DNA from: G965220205 sp965220205
Lineage (GTDB): Bacteria > Chloroflexota > Dehalococcoidia > Lucifugimonadales > Australimonadaceae
Assembly (NCBI GenBank): GCA_965220205.1
Contig: OZ244812.1
Span: 372,001 to 436,000, forward strand
Length of the DNA: 64,000 bases
Direction: 5' to 3'
A model generated the notes under the pieces. That model was not told the origin of the DNA. It ran no database searches and saw nothing but the letters and a program-made list of their open reading frames with translations. This document shows, in pieces, positions 33,673 through 42,790 of the stretch. Numbering within the stretch: position 1 is the first letter of the stretch; every line of letters starts with the position of its first letter. A program made the position numbers and the translations under genes.

Positions 33673-34899
33673 ATGACCCTGCCTCTAGAAGGCTTTCGAA
33701 TGCTTGACCTCACGCGGTTGGTCCCTGGGCCCACCGCCACGTGGATGCTCGCCGACCTGGGCATGGACGTCCTCAAGATAGAGGACGTCGCGGATCGCAG
33801 CGCTTACCGCAATCAGCAGGCCGCCCGCGAGTCGAGGGAACGAGTCGGCATCGACCCGAAGGTCGCCGAGGGTGAGTTCCGCTCGAACGCCTGGGAACAC
33901 ATCGGCCGGAACAAGCGCAGCATCGCCGTCAACTTGCAGAAGCCCGAGGGTCAAGCCATCCTCCACAGACTCGCCGAGGATGCCGACGTCTTCTTCGGCT
34001 CCTTCAGGCTCCCCGTCTACAAGCGGCTGGGCGCGGACTACGAGACGTTGAGTGCCCTCAACTCCCGCCTCGTCTACGCCACGCTGAGCGGGTGGGGGTT
34101 CGGCAACAGCTTCTCCGACTGGCCCGGCAACGAGCGCAACTCCCAGGGTATGTCCGGCTTCACCGCGATGACGAGCGGACAAGACGCAGAGCCCGCCGAC
34201 ATGCTCTTCACCCCGGTAGACAGCTACTCGGCGGCCCTCGCAGTCATCTCGATCCAAGCGGCGCTGATGGCGCGCGAGCGGACGGGTGAGGGGCAGCAGG
34301 TAGACATCGCGCTGGTGGAAGGCGGAACAGCAATCCTGAACGGCGCTGTCCCCGGATACTTTCGCGAGAAGAGCTTCCGCCGCCGCGGGTGGCCCAGCAT
34401 CGGCAATCTGAAGTGTAAGGACGGCAAGTACATCAGCAACGCCGCCGCCTACCAGAACCACTTCTGGGCGCCGTTCTGCGACGCCGTCGGCCTCCCCGAG
34501 ATGCGGGAGAACCGGCCGGAACGGGACGAGGCGGCAATCAGGAAGGTGAGGGAGCACATGCTCACCAAGACGCGCGACGAGTGGATGGCCATCATCCCGA
34601 GGGAGATCGCCGTCGTGCCTGTACTCGAGTTCGACGAAGTGCTGGAGGGACAGTACGCCCGCGAGCGGGGGATGGTCTGGGAGATCGACCATCCGACGGA
34701 GGGGAAGGTGCGCCAGCTGGCGTCGCCGTTCCACCTTTCAGGTACGCCGACAGCGTTCCGCAACTTCGCGCCGCTTCTGGGCGAGCAGACCGCCGAAGTC
34801 CTGCGCGGGATTGGATACAGCGACGCCGACGTGGAGCGTCTGGACGCGGATGGCGTGGTGCGCGTCAACCGTTGGGAAGCAGCTCCGGTTGAGCGATAG
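33673..34899 (+). CDS. CaiB/BaiF class III CoA-transferase (408 aa)
   Basis: Single-domain class III CoA-transferase. The N-terminus is FRMLDLTRLVPGPTATWMLA followed by MDVLKIED; the predicted catalytic Asp lies in FTPVDSYSAAL; then ARERTGEGQQVDIALVEGG and the late SPFHLSGTPTAFRNFAPLLG. It would activate a carboxylic acid as a CoA thioester for the downstream enoyl-CoA hydratase and the upstream thiolase. It lies in the operon 31973-39058, 13 bases before the amidohydrolase start. Confidence 0.92.
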   Translation: MTLPLEGFRMLDLTRLVPGPTATWMLADLGMDVLKIEDVADRSAYRNQQAARESRERVGIDPKVAEGEFRSNAWEHIGRNKRSIAVNLQKPEGQAILHRLAEDADVFFGSFRLPVYKRLGADYETLSALNSRLVYATLSGWGFGNSFSDWPGNERNSQGMSGFTAMTSGQDAEPADMLFTPVDSYSAALAVISIQAALMARERTGEGQQVDIALVEGGTAILNGAVPGYFREKSFRRRGWPSIGNLKCKDGKYISNAAAYQNHFWAPFCDAVGLPEMRENRPERDEAAIRKVREHMLTKTRDEWMAIIPREIAVVPVLEFDEVLEGQYARERGMVWEIDHPTEGKVRQLASPFHLSGTPTAFRNFAPLLGEQTAEVLRGIGYSDADVERLDADGVVRVNRWEAAPVER

Positions 34900-34912
34900 G
34901 AGGACTGGGGAC

Positions 34913-36022
34913 ATGGCCACCACGATTGACGCGGATACCCACGTAGACGAGACGGAGGGGACTTGGGAGTACATGCTGCCGAGCGAGGCTGCCTATAAGC
35001 CGGTTGTCGGATACCCGAGCAATCCAGACCCCAAGCGAGTGACCCAGCGGTTCTGGGTGATTGACGACCTGCGCCAGCCGCGGTTGCACCGCGATGACAA
35101 CCGGACGATGACGACGGTCGAGGCGCGGGAGCTGCTCGACGTGGGGGTTAGGCTGCGTGACATGGACTCGCTCAACGTTTACGCGCACGTGATGTACCCC
35201 ACGCTCTTCCTCGTGCAGCCCACCACCAAGCCCGAGATCGACGTAGCGCTGAAGCGTGCGTACAACCGGTGGCTGGGCGACCGCTACGAGCAGTCGGAGG
35301 GCCGTCTCCGCTGGCTGTGCGTGCCCCCCTTGATGAACATGGACGAGACCATCAATGAGATGCGCTGGGCCAAGGACCATGGCGCCGTGGGGGTGTTCAA
35401 GAAGGGCAACCGGGAAGCCGACAAGGGACTGACCGACGAGTACTTCGGGCCCCTCTGGAAGGAGGCCAACGACCTCGAGATGCCGGTGTGCATACACATC
35501 GGGAGCGGTATCCCGAACACGAGGGAGAACCGGACGGAGAACGATGCGCGGGGGCCCCGTGTGCCTTTCGCCTCGCTGCCGGACGCGTTCGCCACGTTGG
35601 TCATGCACAAGATGCCCCTCAGGTACCCCAACATCCGGTGGGGATTCATCGAGGCGGCCTCCGGCTGGATCCCACACGAGCTGCATCAGATCAAGCGCCG
35701 GCTCGATCACCCAGGCTCGGGGGGCCCGTCCTCGACGCAGCTCAGCCCCGCGGACCTCCCGGATGGCTTCGACACGCTGCACGATACGCTGCGGGAATGG
35801 AACATCTTCGTGACCTGCCTCGTGGACGAGGACCTGCCCTACATCCTGAAGTTCGCGGGTGAGGACAACCTGGTCGCGGGTTCCGACTACACGCATGCGG
35901 ACCAGTCGCAGGAGCGCAATTTCCAGGAGGCGCTCCAGTCCAGGGCTGACGCCGGCGAGATTCCGCAGTCCGCCGTTGACAAGATGCTCTACGACAACCC
36001 GAAGCGGCTCTATGGGCTGTAG
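34913..36022 (+). CDS. Metal-dependent amidohydrolase (369 aa)
   Basis: Amidohydrolase 2 family. MATTIDADTHVDETEGTWEY holds the N-terminal metal-binding region (Asp-x-His in place of His-x-His). EMPVCIHIGSG supplies the next His, IRWGFIEAASGWIP is a family motif, and DNLVAGSDYTHAD contains the late Asp. The C-terminus DNPKRLYGL is almost the same as in the paralogue at 47642-48712 (DNPKRLYGI). ATAGGAGG precedes the ATG. Decarboxylation or hydrolysis of a pathway acid is likely; which one cannot be told. Confidence 0.85.
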   Translation: MATTIDADTHVDETEGTWEYMLPSEAAYKPVVGYPSNPDPKRVTQRFWVIDDLRQPRLHRDDNRTMTTVEARELLDVGVRLRDMDSLNVYAHVMYPTLFLVQPTTKPEIDVALKRAYNRWLGDRYEQSEGRLRWLCVPPLMNMDETINEMRWAKDHGAVGVFKKGNREADKGLTDEYFGPLWKEANDLEMPVCIHIGSGIPNTRENRTENDARGPRVPFASLPDAFATLVMHKMPLRYPNIRWGFIEAASGWIPHELHQIKRRLDHPGSGGPSSTQLSPADLPDGFDTLHDTLREWNIFVTCLVDEDLPYILKFAGEDNLVAGSDYTHADQSQERNFQEALQSRADAGEIPQSAVDKMLYDNPKRLYGL

Positions 36023-36116
36023 GTGGTCATCCAAGTAGAGGGAGGCTCGCTGCCCATCCACGTCGGCCCAACCGCGACGGGCGCCAGATCAGCAGGCGTC
36101 GCTCTTTGGAGGAACT

Positions 36117-37274
36117 ATGCGGCCCGTTCTCGAAGGACTTCGAGTTATCGACCTGACCACAGGCATCGCGGGGCCAGGCACTGCTGTGTACCTCGCGGAC
36201 CAGGGCGCGGAAGTCATTCGGATTGAACAGCCGCCCGGCAACGCGACCGCCGACCCAGCGGCGGACGGTGGCGCCGGCTTCGTGGTGCAGAACCGCAACA
36301 AGCGGAGCTTGACGCTCAATCTGGCATCTCCCGAGGGCAAAGCAGTCTTCGATAAGTTGGTCGAGCGGTCGGACGTGCTTGTCTCGAATATGCGGCTTGC
36401 CGCAGCAACCAAGCTTGGTGTCGACTACCCAGCAGTTCGAGAGATGAACCCCCGGTTGGTGTACGCTTCGATCTCGGCATACGGTTCAAAGGGGCCCTAC
36501 GCTGCGAAAGCCGGATACGACCGGCTTACCCAAGGCTTCTCCGGCGCCCAGTACCGCAGGTGGGAAAACGGCACGCCGGTCAGCACCGGGATCTTCCTCT
36601 CCGACCCCGCAATCCCGATGCTGTTGGGCTATGGGATAGCACTCGCCCTCCTGCAACGGGAAAGGACTGGGGAAGGGCAGCTCGTGGAAACTTCGCTTCT
36701 TCACGCTGCCATCGCCATGCAGATGACCAACCTGGTCAAGTTCGAGAACTCTTCGGAGCCTCTTCGAGACCTCGATATGCCAACCTACGGCATCTACCGC
36801 TGCGCCGATGCTACCTACATCAACGTGACCGCACTCCGGCCTCCGCAGTTCCGGCGGCTCTGCGCCGTCCTAGACCTAGAGCACCTCATGGACGACCCGC
36901 GAGCGAAGGACCCCACTGGCTCCCGGGATTTCCGGCACGAGATCTATCCGATCGTCGAAGCGGTGTTCGAGACGAAACCCGCAACCGAGTGGCTGAAATT
37001 GCTCGACGACGCCGATGTGCCGGCGGCGCCCGTGCTCGAGCGGAACCAAGTGTTCTACGAACCTCAGATGGTCGAGAACAGCATGTTCGTTCGAGTCGAG
37101 CACCCGACAGCTGGTCCGGTGCTGTCCTTTGCACCGCCTTTCACGTTGTCCGGAGCGGACGCCGTGACGCACCAGGCGCCGCCCCTGCTGGGCGAGCACA
37201 CCGTCGAGGTGCTGGAAGAGCTCGGATACGGCCCTAGTGAGATAGAGGACCTGCGGGCCAAGAACGTCGTTTAG
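36117..37274 (+). CDS. CaiB/BaiF class III CoA-transferase (385 aa)
   Basis: Second single-domain class III CoA-transferase of the operon. LRVIDLTTGIAGPGTAVYLA and AEVIRIEQPPGNAT form the N-terminal Rossmann part. The likely catalytic Asp is in IFLSDPAIPMLLGYG, followed by QRERTGEGQLVETSLLH. The start is the ATG at 36117 with GGAGG just upstream. Two different CoA-transferases in one operon suggest two acids are activated, or that CoA is passed from product to substrate. Confidence 0.92.
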   Translation: MRPVLEGLRVIDLTTGIAGPGTAVYLADQGAEVIRIEQPPGNATADPAADGGAGFVVQNRNKRSLTLNLASPEGKAVFDKLVERSDVLVSNMRLAAATKLGVDYPAVREMNPRLVYASISAYGSKGPYAAKAGYDRLTQGFSGAQYRRWENGTPVSTGIFLSDPAIPMLLGYGIALALLQRERTGEGQLVETSLLHAAIAMQMTNLVKFENSSEPLRDLDMPTYGIYRCADATYINVTALRPPQFRRLCAVLDLEHLMDDPRAKDPTGSRDFRHEIYPIVEAVFETKPATEWLKLLDDADVPAAPVLERNQVFYEPQMVENSMFVRVEHPTAGPVLSFAPPFTLSGADAVTHQAPPLLGEHTVEVLEELGYGPSEIEDLRAKNVV

Positions 37275-37333
37275 TGATCCTCAGACGGCTGGTTGGGTCT
37301 CCTCAACCAGTGCTCCGAAAGTAGGTGCGTCCG

Positions 37334-38104
37334 ATGGCAACGGTCCACTATGAGAAGCGTGAGCGCGTGGTCCTCTTGACCATGGAGGGCGACAACGACC
37401 TGAACCTCGGCATGGTCGGCGCCGAGATACACGAGCTCTTGGCTGACTATGCCAATGACGACGAACTTCGCTGCTGCATCGTGACGGGTTCGGGAGAGCG
37501 TGCCTTCTCCGCGGGCGCGAACCTCAAGAATGCACCGGAGGGCCGCGTCGGCGGGGTGAGGTCCGTTTGGGACCCATCGACGCTCACACTGATCAACGGG
37601 CTCGAGATCCGGAAACCCATCATCGCCGCCGTCAACGGGTTTGCCATCGGCGCTGGCTGCATGCTTGCCCTTGCATGTGACATTCGCATAGCGTCGGAGA
37701 ACGCTGAGTTTGGGATCCCCGAGATCAAGCTGGGGTTCCCGTCCGGGATGGGCGCCCCACAGCGGTTGCCCCGTCTCATCCCCTTCGGTGCGGCCCTCGA
37801 GATGCTGCTCACTGGAGACCGAATCAAGGCGGACCAGGCCCTGCAGTGGGGCCTCGTCAACCGTGTCGTGCCCCAGGAGGAGCTCTTGGACGCGGCGTTC
37901 GACCTCGCCAACCGTATCGCGGCCAACCCTCCTCTGGCCGTGCGGGGCATGAAGGAGATCGCCTACAGGTCCCGCGAGATGTCCTTTGCCGACGGCATCA
38001 GGATGTCGGAGCTCCTAGGGTTCATCGGCAGGAATACGGAGGACGCTAAGGAGGGACTGCACGCATTCGCCGAGAAGCGGCCACCCGATTTCCAGGGGCG
38101 ATAA
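37334..38104 (+). CDS. Enoyl-CoA hydratase/isomerase family protein (256 aa)
   Basis: Crotonase fold. The oxyanion-hole motifs are AFSAGANLKN and NGFAIGAGCMLALACDIRIA. FGIPEIKLGFPSGMG carries the region of the second catalytic Glu (PEIKLG), and IPFGAALEMLLTGDRIKADQ is typical of the family. The start was placed at 37334 (MATVHYEKRERV), three codons into the open frame, to match the family N-terminus. It would hydrate or isomerise an unsaturated acyl-CoA between the CoA-transferase and thiolase steps of the same operon. Confidence 0.92.
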   Translation: MATVHYEKRERVVLLTMEGDNDLNLGMVGAEIHELLADYANDDELRCCIVTGSGERAFSAGANLKNAPEGRVGGVRSVWDPSTLTLINGLEIRKPIIAAVNGFAIGAGCMLALACDIRIASENAEFGIPEIKLGFPSGMGAPQRLPRLIPFGAALEMLLTGDRIKADQALQWGLVNRVVPQEELLDAAFDLANRIAANPPLAVRGMKEIAYRSREMSFADGIRMSELLGFIGRNTEDAKEGLHAFAEKRPPDFQGR

Positions 38105-38143
38105 GCGGGGCGCCGGCCAGTTGAATCCGTACGGAGGTGTTCG

Positions 38144-39058
38144 GTGTCGACGGACATGGAGTTGTCACTGCACGAGGCGGCAGTGTCCTCAGGCGTGACC
38201 ATCGCTGACCGGCGCGAACCGGTGAGCAAGCACGTCCAGGCTGGCGTCAGGTTGCACTACCTGGACTGGGGCAACGAGGGTAAACCGTGGATGCTCTGCG
38301 TGCACGGGAGTGCGCAGAACGCTCACATGTGGGACTTCACCGCCCTTGCCTTCTGCGACCGCTACCACATCGTCGCGGTCGACCAGCGTGGACACGGCGA
38401 TAGCGACTGGGCCCCGAATGGTGAGTACGACCGGACCTCGTACGTGAGCGACGTTGGCCAGGTCGTCGACAACCTAGGCATGGACAAGCTGGTGCTGATG
38501 GGCCTGTCCCTGGGCGGCAGCAACGCCGTTGCCTACGCGGCGGCGAACCCGGAACGCCTACGCGCGCTTGTCGTCGTGGACGTGGGCCCGGAGTCCTCTG
38601 GTGCCGGAGAGCGGGCTGTCAGTGCCTTCATGACTCAGACGGACGTGCTGGACACCTACGAAGAGTTCGTGCAGCGAGTCATCGAGTACAGTCCCTTCCG
38701 GCCCGAATGGCAGGTACGGAGCAGCCTGCGCCACAGCGTCCGGCAGCTGCTGGATGGGCGGTGGACGTGGAAGTACGATCCCGCGCTTCGCGACCCGGCC
38801 CGTCGTGCTCAGAGGCAGGCCGCCCGCCCGGAGTCCGCCTCACGGTGGGAGCTCTGGGAGCGGGTCGCATGCCCAACGCTCATCGTGCGCGGCGAGAAGA
38901 GCGACATGCTCAGCCGCGATGTCGCGGACCGCATGGTGGAGCGCAACTTCAACAGTCGCCTCGTCGAGGTCCCGAACGCAGGGCATCGTGTGCCGGGAGA
39001 CAACCCCGCCGCCTTTGAGGCAGCGCTGCGAGATTTCCTGAACGAGCTCGGCGCCTAG
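38144..39058 (+). CDS. Alpha/beta hydrolase (304 aa)
   Basis: Alpha/beta-hydrolase fold enzyme. The oxyanion HG region is LCVHGSAQNAHMWD, the nucleophile elbow GLSLGGSNAV (Ser), and the acid and His are in LIVRGEKSDML and VPNAGHRVPGDNP. The GTG start has GGAGGTG seven bases before it. C-C hydrolases of meta-cleavage pathways, esterases and haloalkane dehalogenases share this fold; the oxyanion motif does not decide which. It is the last gene of the plus-strand catabolic operon. Confidence 0.9.
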   Translation: MSTDMELSLHEAAVSSGVTIADRREPVSKHVQAGVRLHYLDWGNEGKPWMLCVHGSAQNAHMWDFTALAFCDRYHIVAVDQRGHGDSDWAPNGEYDRTSYVSDVGQVVDNLGMDKLVLMGLSLGGSNAVAYAAANPERLRALVVVDVGPESSGAGERAVSAFMTQTDVLDTYEEFVQRVIEYSPFRPEWQVRSSLRHSVRQLLDGRWTWKYDPALRDPARRAQRQAARPESASRWELWERVACPTLIVRGEKSDMLSRDVADRMVERNFNSRLVEVPNAGHRVPGDNPAAFEAALRDFLNELGA

Positions 39059-39095
39059 CCCGCGGACGTCGAAGTCGGCTGCTGGCCCCGCTGGG

Positions 39096-39437
39096 CTATC
39101 GGTCGAGCGCCAGGAACCGGTAGACCCCGAGCCATTGCTCGAAGCTCAGCTCGCCAGGCGGCGCGTCCAGCGGGAATCGAAGGTCCTGGGCAAGCCGGCG
39201 CGCCTGCCTGGGCGTGACGATGCTACGGAGTGACGCCCGCACCGTGCGTGCGGTGCCCACTTGGCTCTCGACGAACCGCAGGTAGCTGTTCCCCTCTGCT
39301 TCCCGGAGTAGGGGCCTATCACGGCGCATCAGCCAGAGCAGTACCGCGTCGACACGAGGCACTGGCTCGAAGTCGGTCCTCCGGAGACGCCGCAGAATCT
39401 CCGCGTGCCACCAAGGCTTCAGCGACAGGATAGCCAT
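39096..39437 (-). pseudogene. Erm-like 23S rRNA adenine methyltransferase, C-terminal remnant
   Basis: About 113 residues matching only the end of Erm/KsgA-type methyltransferases: FEPVPRVDAVLLWLMRRDRP followed later by TPRQARRLAQDLRFPLDA and SFEQWLGVYRF, which is closer to Erm than to KsgA. The SAM-binding Rossmann domain is absent; similarity starts at about 39437, where the sequence changes abruptly into the region of the excalibur gene on the other strand. It is a 5'-truncated gene, not expected to methylate rRNA. Confidence 0.68.
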
Positions 39438-39453
39438 CAAGAACACATGGCAG

Positions 39454-39756
39454 TTGACCGCGACTGAGCCCGAGGCGGAGGCGCTTGGCGAGATGCTGGG
39501 CACATGCGCGCCCTCGCAGACCCTCACCGTCGTTCAAGCCGGCCCAATCGAAACTGCTGAACCGACGCCGACAGAGACTGGCGGTACGCCGTCAACCTCT
39601 CCAACTCCGGCATCGACATACGAGTCCCGCGATGACGCCGAGACGGCGGACGAGCCTCGTGTTCAAGGCAGCAGCGGATCGGGGCGCGGCTTCCCAGCGA
39701 CCAAGGCGCCGAGCGCCCGCGATGGCGACGGCGATGGCGTCGTGTGTGAACGGTAA
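39454..39756 (+). CDS. Excalibur calcium-binding domain protein, probably truncated (100 aa)
   Basis: A Thr/Pro/Glu-rich linker (ETAEPTPTETGGTPSTSPTP) is followed by an excalibur domain ending ARDGDGDGVVCER, the DxDxDG calcium loop. The first domain Cys is replaced (YESRDDAE where a Cys is normal), so the usual disulfide cannot form. No signal peptide remains; the frame begins with TTG at the same place where the erm-like remnant breaks off. The secretion part was probably lost in a rearrangement. Confidence 0.6.
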   Translation: MTATEPEAEALGEMLGTCAPSQTLTVVQAGPIETAEPTPTETGGTPSTSPTPASTYESRDDAETADEPRVQGSSGSGRGFPATKAPSARDGDGDGVVCER

Positions 39757-39879
39757 TCGGTTCTTCGGCTGCTTCGGTTGGACCCTCACTCCGATGGGAC
39801 CTGTTTCCTTCCACCGTTGAAGCGGTTTGCTTCCACTGAAGAGCGGGGTTCCTCCCACGGTTCATACCACAGCAAATGT

Positions 39880-39909
39880 GGGATGGCCGGAGAACTGATA
39901 GGCCATCCC
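39880..39909. terminator. Hairpin between the excalibur gene and tRNA-Ser
   Basis: GGGATGGCC (39880-39888) pairs exactly with GGCCATCCC (39901-39909) around a 12-base loop. No T tract follows, so it may be a processing or decay element and not a terminator. Confidence 0.35.
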
Positions 39910-40011
39910 CGGACACCATGGCGCCACGGCTCATGGGGGAATTACAGGCAACAAAGAGCTAAACGGGACTTGATAGGATCGGCTGAGATGGTATGAGACA
40001 GGGGCAAGTGG

Positions 40012-40100
40012 CGGAGAGAGTGGGATTCGAACCCACGGTAGAGGTCGCCCCCTACAACGGTTTTCGAGACCGCCGCCTTCGTCCGCTCAGCCATCTCTCC
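40012..40100 (-). tRNA. tRNA-Ser (anticodon CGA)
   Basis: Class II tRNA of 89 bases. The acceptor stem GGAGAGA pairs with TCTCTCC and the T-arm reads GTGGGTTCGAATCCCAC. The anticodon loop CTCGAAA gives CGA. CCA is encoded at 40009-40011. Confidence 0.95.
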
Positions 40101-40269
40101 GTGTGTGCGCTGAAGCCTGTTGCAATCGGGCTGTGCCGCCGCGCTGCGCAGTCGCGGGGACCCGCTCCGGCTGACTTCCGATAGAAAGATTGTACGGATC
40201 ACACGAGCGCTCGGCAAACTGCCGCTAGCGGCGCGACGGTCTCGACGCCCCTCCGGATTCGAAGTGTTC

Positions 40270-40974
40270 CTATGCTGAGGCGCGAGACGCCCATGCTCGG
40301 AGGCGCTTCCCGTGGAAGAGCTTGCCCGTGACGTCGGCAGGCCCCGTGACGATGGCGAGCGCCCCCTCCGCCGACCACCGCGGGTCGCCGGGGCCTTCGG
40401 GCGCCATGTCGGTCTTCACCCATCCCGGCGACAAGGCGTTGACCGCGACCTTGCCCCGCAGTTCGCCGGCGGTGGCGATGGTCAGGGCGTGGAGGGCGGC
40501 CTTCGATACGCCGTACGCGCTCCGGACGTTTGGCCCTAGGATTCCCGCCGTGGACCCAACGTTGACGACCCTGGGGTCGCTCGACCGGAGCAGCAGCGGC
40601 AGCAGGCGTTTGGTGCAGAAGTAAGCGCCAGCGACGTTGACCCGCAGCGCCGACAGGAAGTGCTCGTCTAGTCCTGTCGTGAGGTCGGGCTCCGTGCCGT
40701 ATAGGACCCCGGCGTTGTTCACGAGGATGTCGACTGTTCCCCACTCGCGTTCGGCCCACGCGGCGACGAGGTCGACGTCCGCCGCGACGGAAACGTCGGC
40801 GGAAAGAGACGCTAGCTCGGGGAGCTGCGCCTGCGCCGCGGCGAGCTTTGCGGGGTCTCGCGAAACCGCCAGGACGCGAGCGCCCTCCGCGAGAAACAAC
40901 CGGCTGATCTCGTAGCCGATGCCGCGGCTGCCGCCAGTCACGACGACGCGGCGTCCATTCAGTTGTCCGTTCAC
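40270..40974 (-). CDS. Short-chain dehydrogenase/reductase (234 aa)
   Basis: Classical SDR: the cofactor motif VTGGSRGIGYEISRLF (TGxxxGIG), NNAG in VDILVNNAGVLYG, the catalytic Ser in VNVGSTAGILG and YGVSK (Tyr-x-x-x-Lys). The GTG start at 40972-40974 gives a protein beginning just before the cofactor motif, as in the family; the open frame reaches about 80 codons further upstream but with non-coding character. It stands alone between tRNA-Ser and glmU. The substrate is unknown. Confidence 0.88.
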   Translation of the reverse strand: MNGQLNGRRVVVTGGSRGIGYEISRLFLAEGARVLAVSRDPAKLAAAQAQLPELASLSADVSVAADVDLVAAWAEREWGTVDILVNNAGVLYGTEPDLTTGLDEHFLSALRVNVAGAYFCTKRLLPLLLRSSDPRVVNVGSTAGILGPNVRSAYGVSKAALHALTIATAGELRGKVAVNALSPGWVKTDMAPEGPGDPRWSAEGALAIVTGPADVTGKLFHGKRLRAWASRASA

Positions 40975-41386
40975 TCTGCTGTCCAATCGGTTGTAGTGCG
41001 TCGCTCTGGTATGAGCGGGGTCATTGAACAACGCGACACGTCCGTCGGCAATACTTCTCCGGCCAGCTGCTTGTTGGGGTGACGCAGCCGGGGACGGATG
41101 TCGGTCAGGGAGTGTATAGAGGACTACGTCCACAACGAATCGGCGCCGCCGCGTGGGTTGCCTGGCCGTCTCCCTTGGGGAGCCTGTGAGCTTGACACCC
41201 CGTTCGGCCCTCACTTACCATCAGCTGGACGTGCTCACTGCGATGGATTTATAGAACGGTGGACCCGATAGCGTCGCGCTTGCGCGGTCGCATGCGGCCA
41301 CCGTTCTTCTTTTGAGTGTCGAGAGCACGCGGCGCTCGCTGGCGGTTCCCGGATGGGGACACGTCACCCGGCGGGCCAGCGTTGTG
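40975..41386. promoter_or_regulatory. Divergent intergenic region with a predicted glmU promoter at 41192-41221
   Basis: No gene seen. TTGACA (41192-41197), an 18-base spacer and TACCAT (41216-41221) make a good plus-strand promoter for glmU, about 165 bases before its start. Confidence 0.5.
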
Positions 41387-42790
41387 ATGGAAGGTTGGAC
41401 AGCCATTCTGATGGCCGGGGGCAAGGGGACGCGGATGCGCTCCTCGAAGCCCAAGGCGCTCCACTGCGTCGCGGGTGTGCCGATAGTGCGGTACGCCGTC
41501 AGCGCGGCCGCTGAGGCGGCCATAGCGTCGGCTGTCATCGTTGTTTCCCCCACGAACCGAGACGCGATCGCCGAAGAACTCGGCGATGAGGTCGGGTATG
41601 CCGAGCAGCCGGTCCCGTTAGGCACGGGAAGCGCGCTGGCCGTTGCCCTTGAGCGCGTGCCCTTCGGCATTCGTCACGCGGTCGTGATGAACACAGACCT
41701 CCCGCTCGTGACCGGGCGCTCGGTAGCGGCGCTGGTCGAGCGTCATGTGTCGCGCGGGGCGGCGATGACGCTGCTGAGCGCGATGTTGCCGGCGACGGAG
41801 TGCGGGGCCGAGATGGGGCGCCTGCACCGGGGCGCCCGCGGGAAGCTCGTGGCGGTGATCGAGGCTGCGGAATCGAAGCTCTCGCCGCCCGCCGCGTTCG
41901 AGGCAAACGTTGGCGTCTACGCGTTCGATTTGACCTGGGTGCGCGGGGCGGCCGCGGAGCTCCCGCTGCACGAGACTGGCGAGCAGTACATCACCGACCT
42001 CGTCGCGATGGCGGTGGCGGACGGCCAGCGTGTGGAGACAGTCCCCGTGTCCTCGCAGGGAGAGCACCTGGGCGTGAACACGCGCGCGGAGCTTGCGGGC
42101 GCCGAGCGAGCGATGCAGTGGCGGCTGCGCGAGGCGGCCATGCTCGCGGGCGTCACGATGGACGATCCGTCGACGGTGTATCTCGACGCGGCTGTGGTGT
42201 TCGAGCCCGACGCGGTGGTCCACGCGAATACGTCCATCCGCGGACGATCTTTCATCCGCGCCAACGCCAGCATCGGGCCGAACGCACGGCTCCGCGATGC
42301 GGTCGTGGGAGAGGGCGCGGTCGTTGACGCGGCGGTGGTCGAAGGGACGACGCTCGCGACGGGCGCGCACGTCGGCCCGTTTTCCCACGTCCGTACTGGG
42401 TCGTTCCTCGACGAAGGCGCCTACGTCGGCACGCACGTCGAGGTCAAGGCGAGCCGGTTGGGGCGCGGCTCTCACGTTGGGCACTTCAGCTACGTAGGCG
42501 ACGCGGTCGTGGGCGCCGACGTGAACGTGGGCGCCGGAACCGTGACCTGTAACTACGACGGAGTGACGAAGCACGTGACAGAGATCGAAGAGGCAGCCTT
42601 CATCGGAAGCGACACTCTGCTAGTCGCTCCGGTCCGGATCGGGGCGCGGGCCGTGACGGGCGCAGGGTCGGTGGTGACACGCGACGTGGCCCCGGGCGAG
42701 CGCGTGGCGGGCGTACCCGCGCGGCGCATGGAAGGGCGGAAACGGCGCGCGGCCGCGATTGGAAGCGAGGGGGGGCAAACCCTTGGATAG
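41387..42790 (+). CDS. glmU: Bifunctional UDP-GlcNAc pyrophosphorylase / GlcN-1-P acetyltransferase GlmU (467 aa)
   Basis: Last two steps of UDP-GlcNAc synthesis. The N-terminal uridyltransferase has LMAGGKGTRMRSSKPKALH at residue about 8, with the sugar-nucleotide loop further on (MNTDLPLVTG). The C-terminal left-handed beta helix has SHVRTGSFLDEGAYVGTHVE and VNVGAGTVTCNYDG, then VTEIEEAAFIGSDT. The start at 41387 (MEGWTAILMAGG) places the nucleotide motif at its usual distance; GTG 41384 is a close alternative. The stop overlaps the likely start of the next gene by 8 bases. Confidence 0.95.
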   Translation: MEGWTAILMAGGKGTRMRSSKPKALHCVAGVPIVRYAVSAAAEAAIASAVIVVSPTNRDAIAEELGDEVGYAEQPVPLGTGSALAVALERVPFGIRHAVVMNTDLPLVTGRSVAALVERHVSRGAAMTLLSAMLPATECGAEMGRLHRGARGKLVAVIEAAESKLSPPAAFEANVGVYAFDLTWVRGAAAELPLHETGEQYITDLVAMAVADGQRVETVPVSSQGEHLGVNTRAELAGAERAMQWRLREAAMLAGVTMDDPSTVYLDAAVVFEPDAVVHANTSIRGRSFIRANASIGPNARLRDAVVGEGAVVDAAVVEGTTLATGAHVGPFSHVRTGSFLDEGAYVGTHVEVKASRLGRGSHVGHFSYVGDAVVGADVNVGAGTVTCNYDGVTKHVTEIEEAAFIGSDTLLVAPVRIGARAVTGAGSVVTRDVAPGERVAGVPARRMEGRKRRAAAIGSEGGQTLG

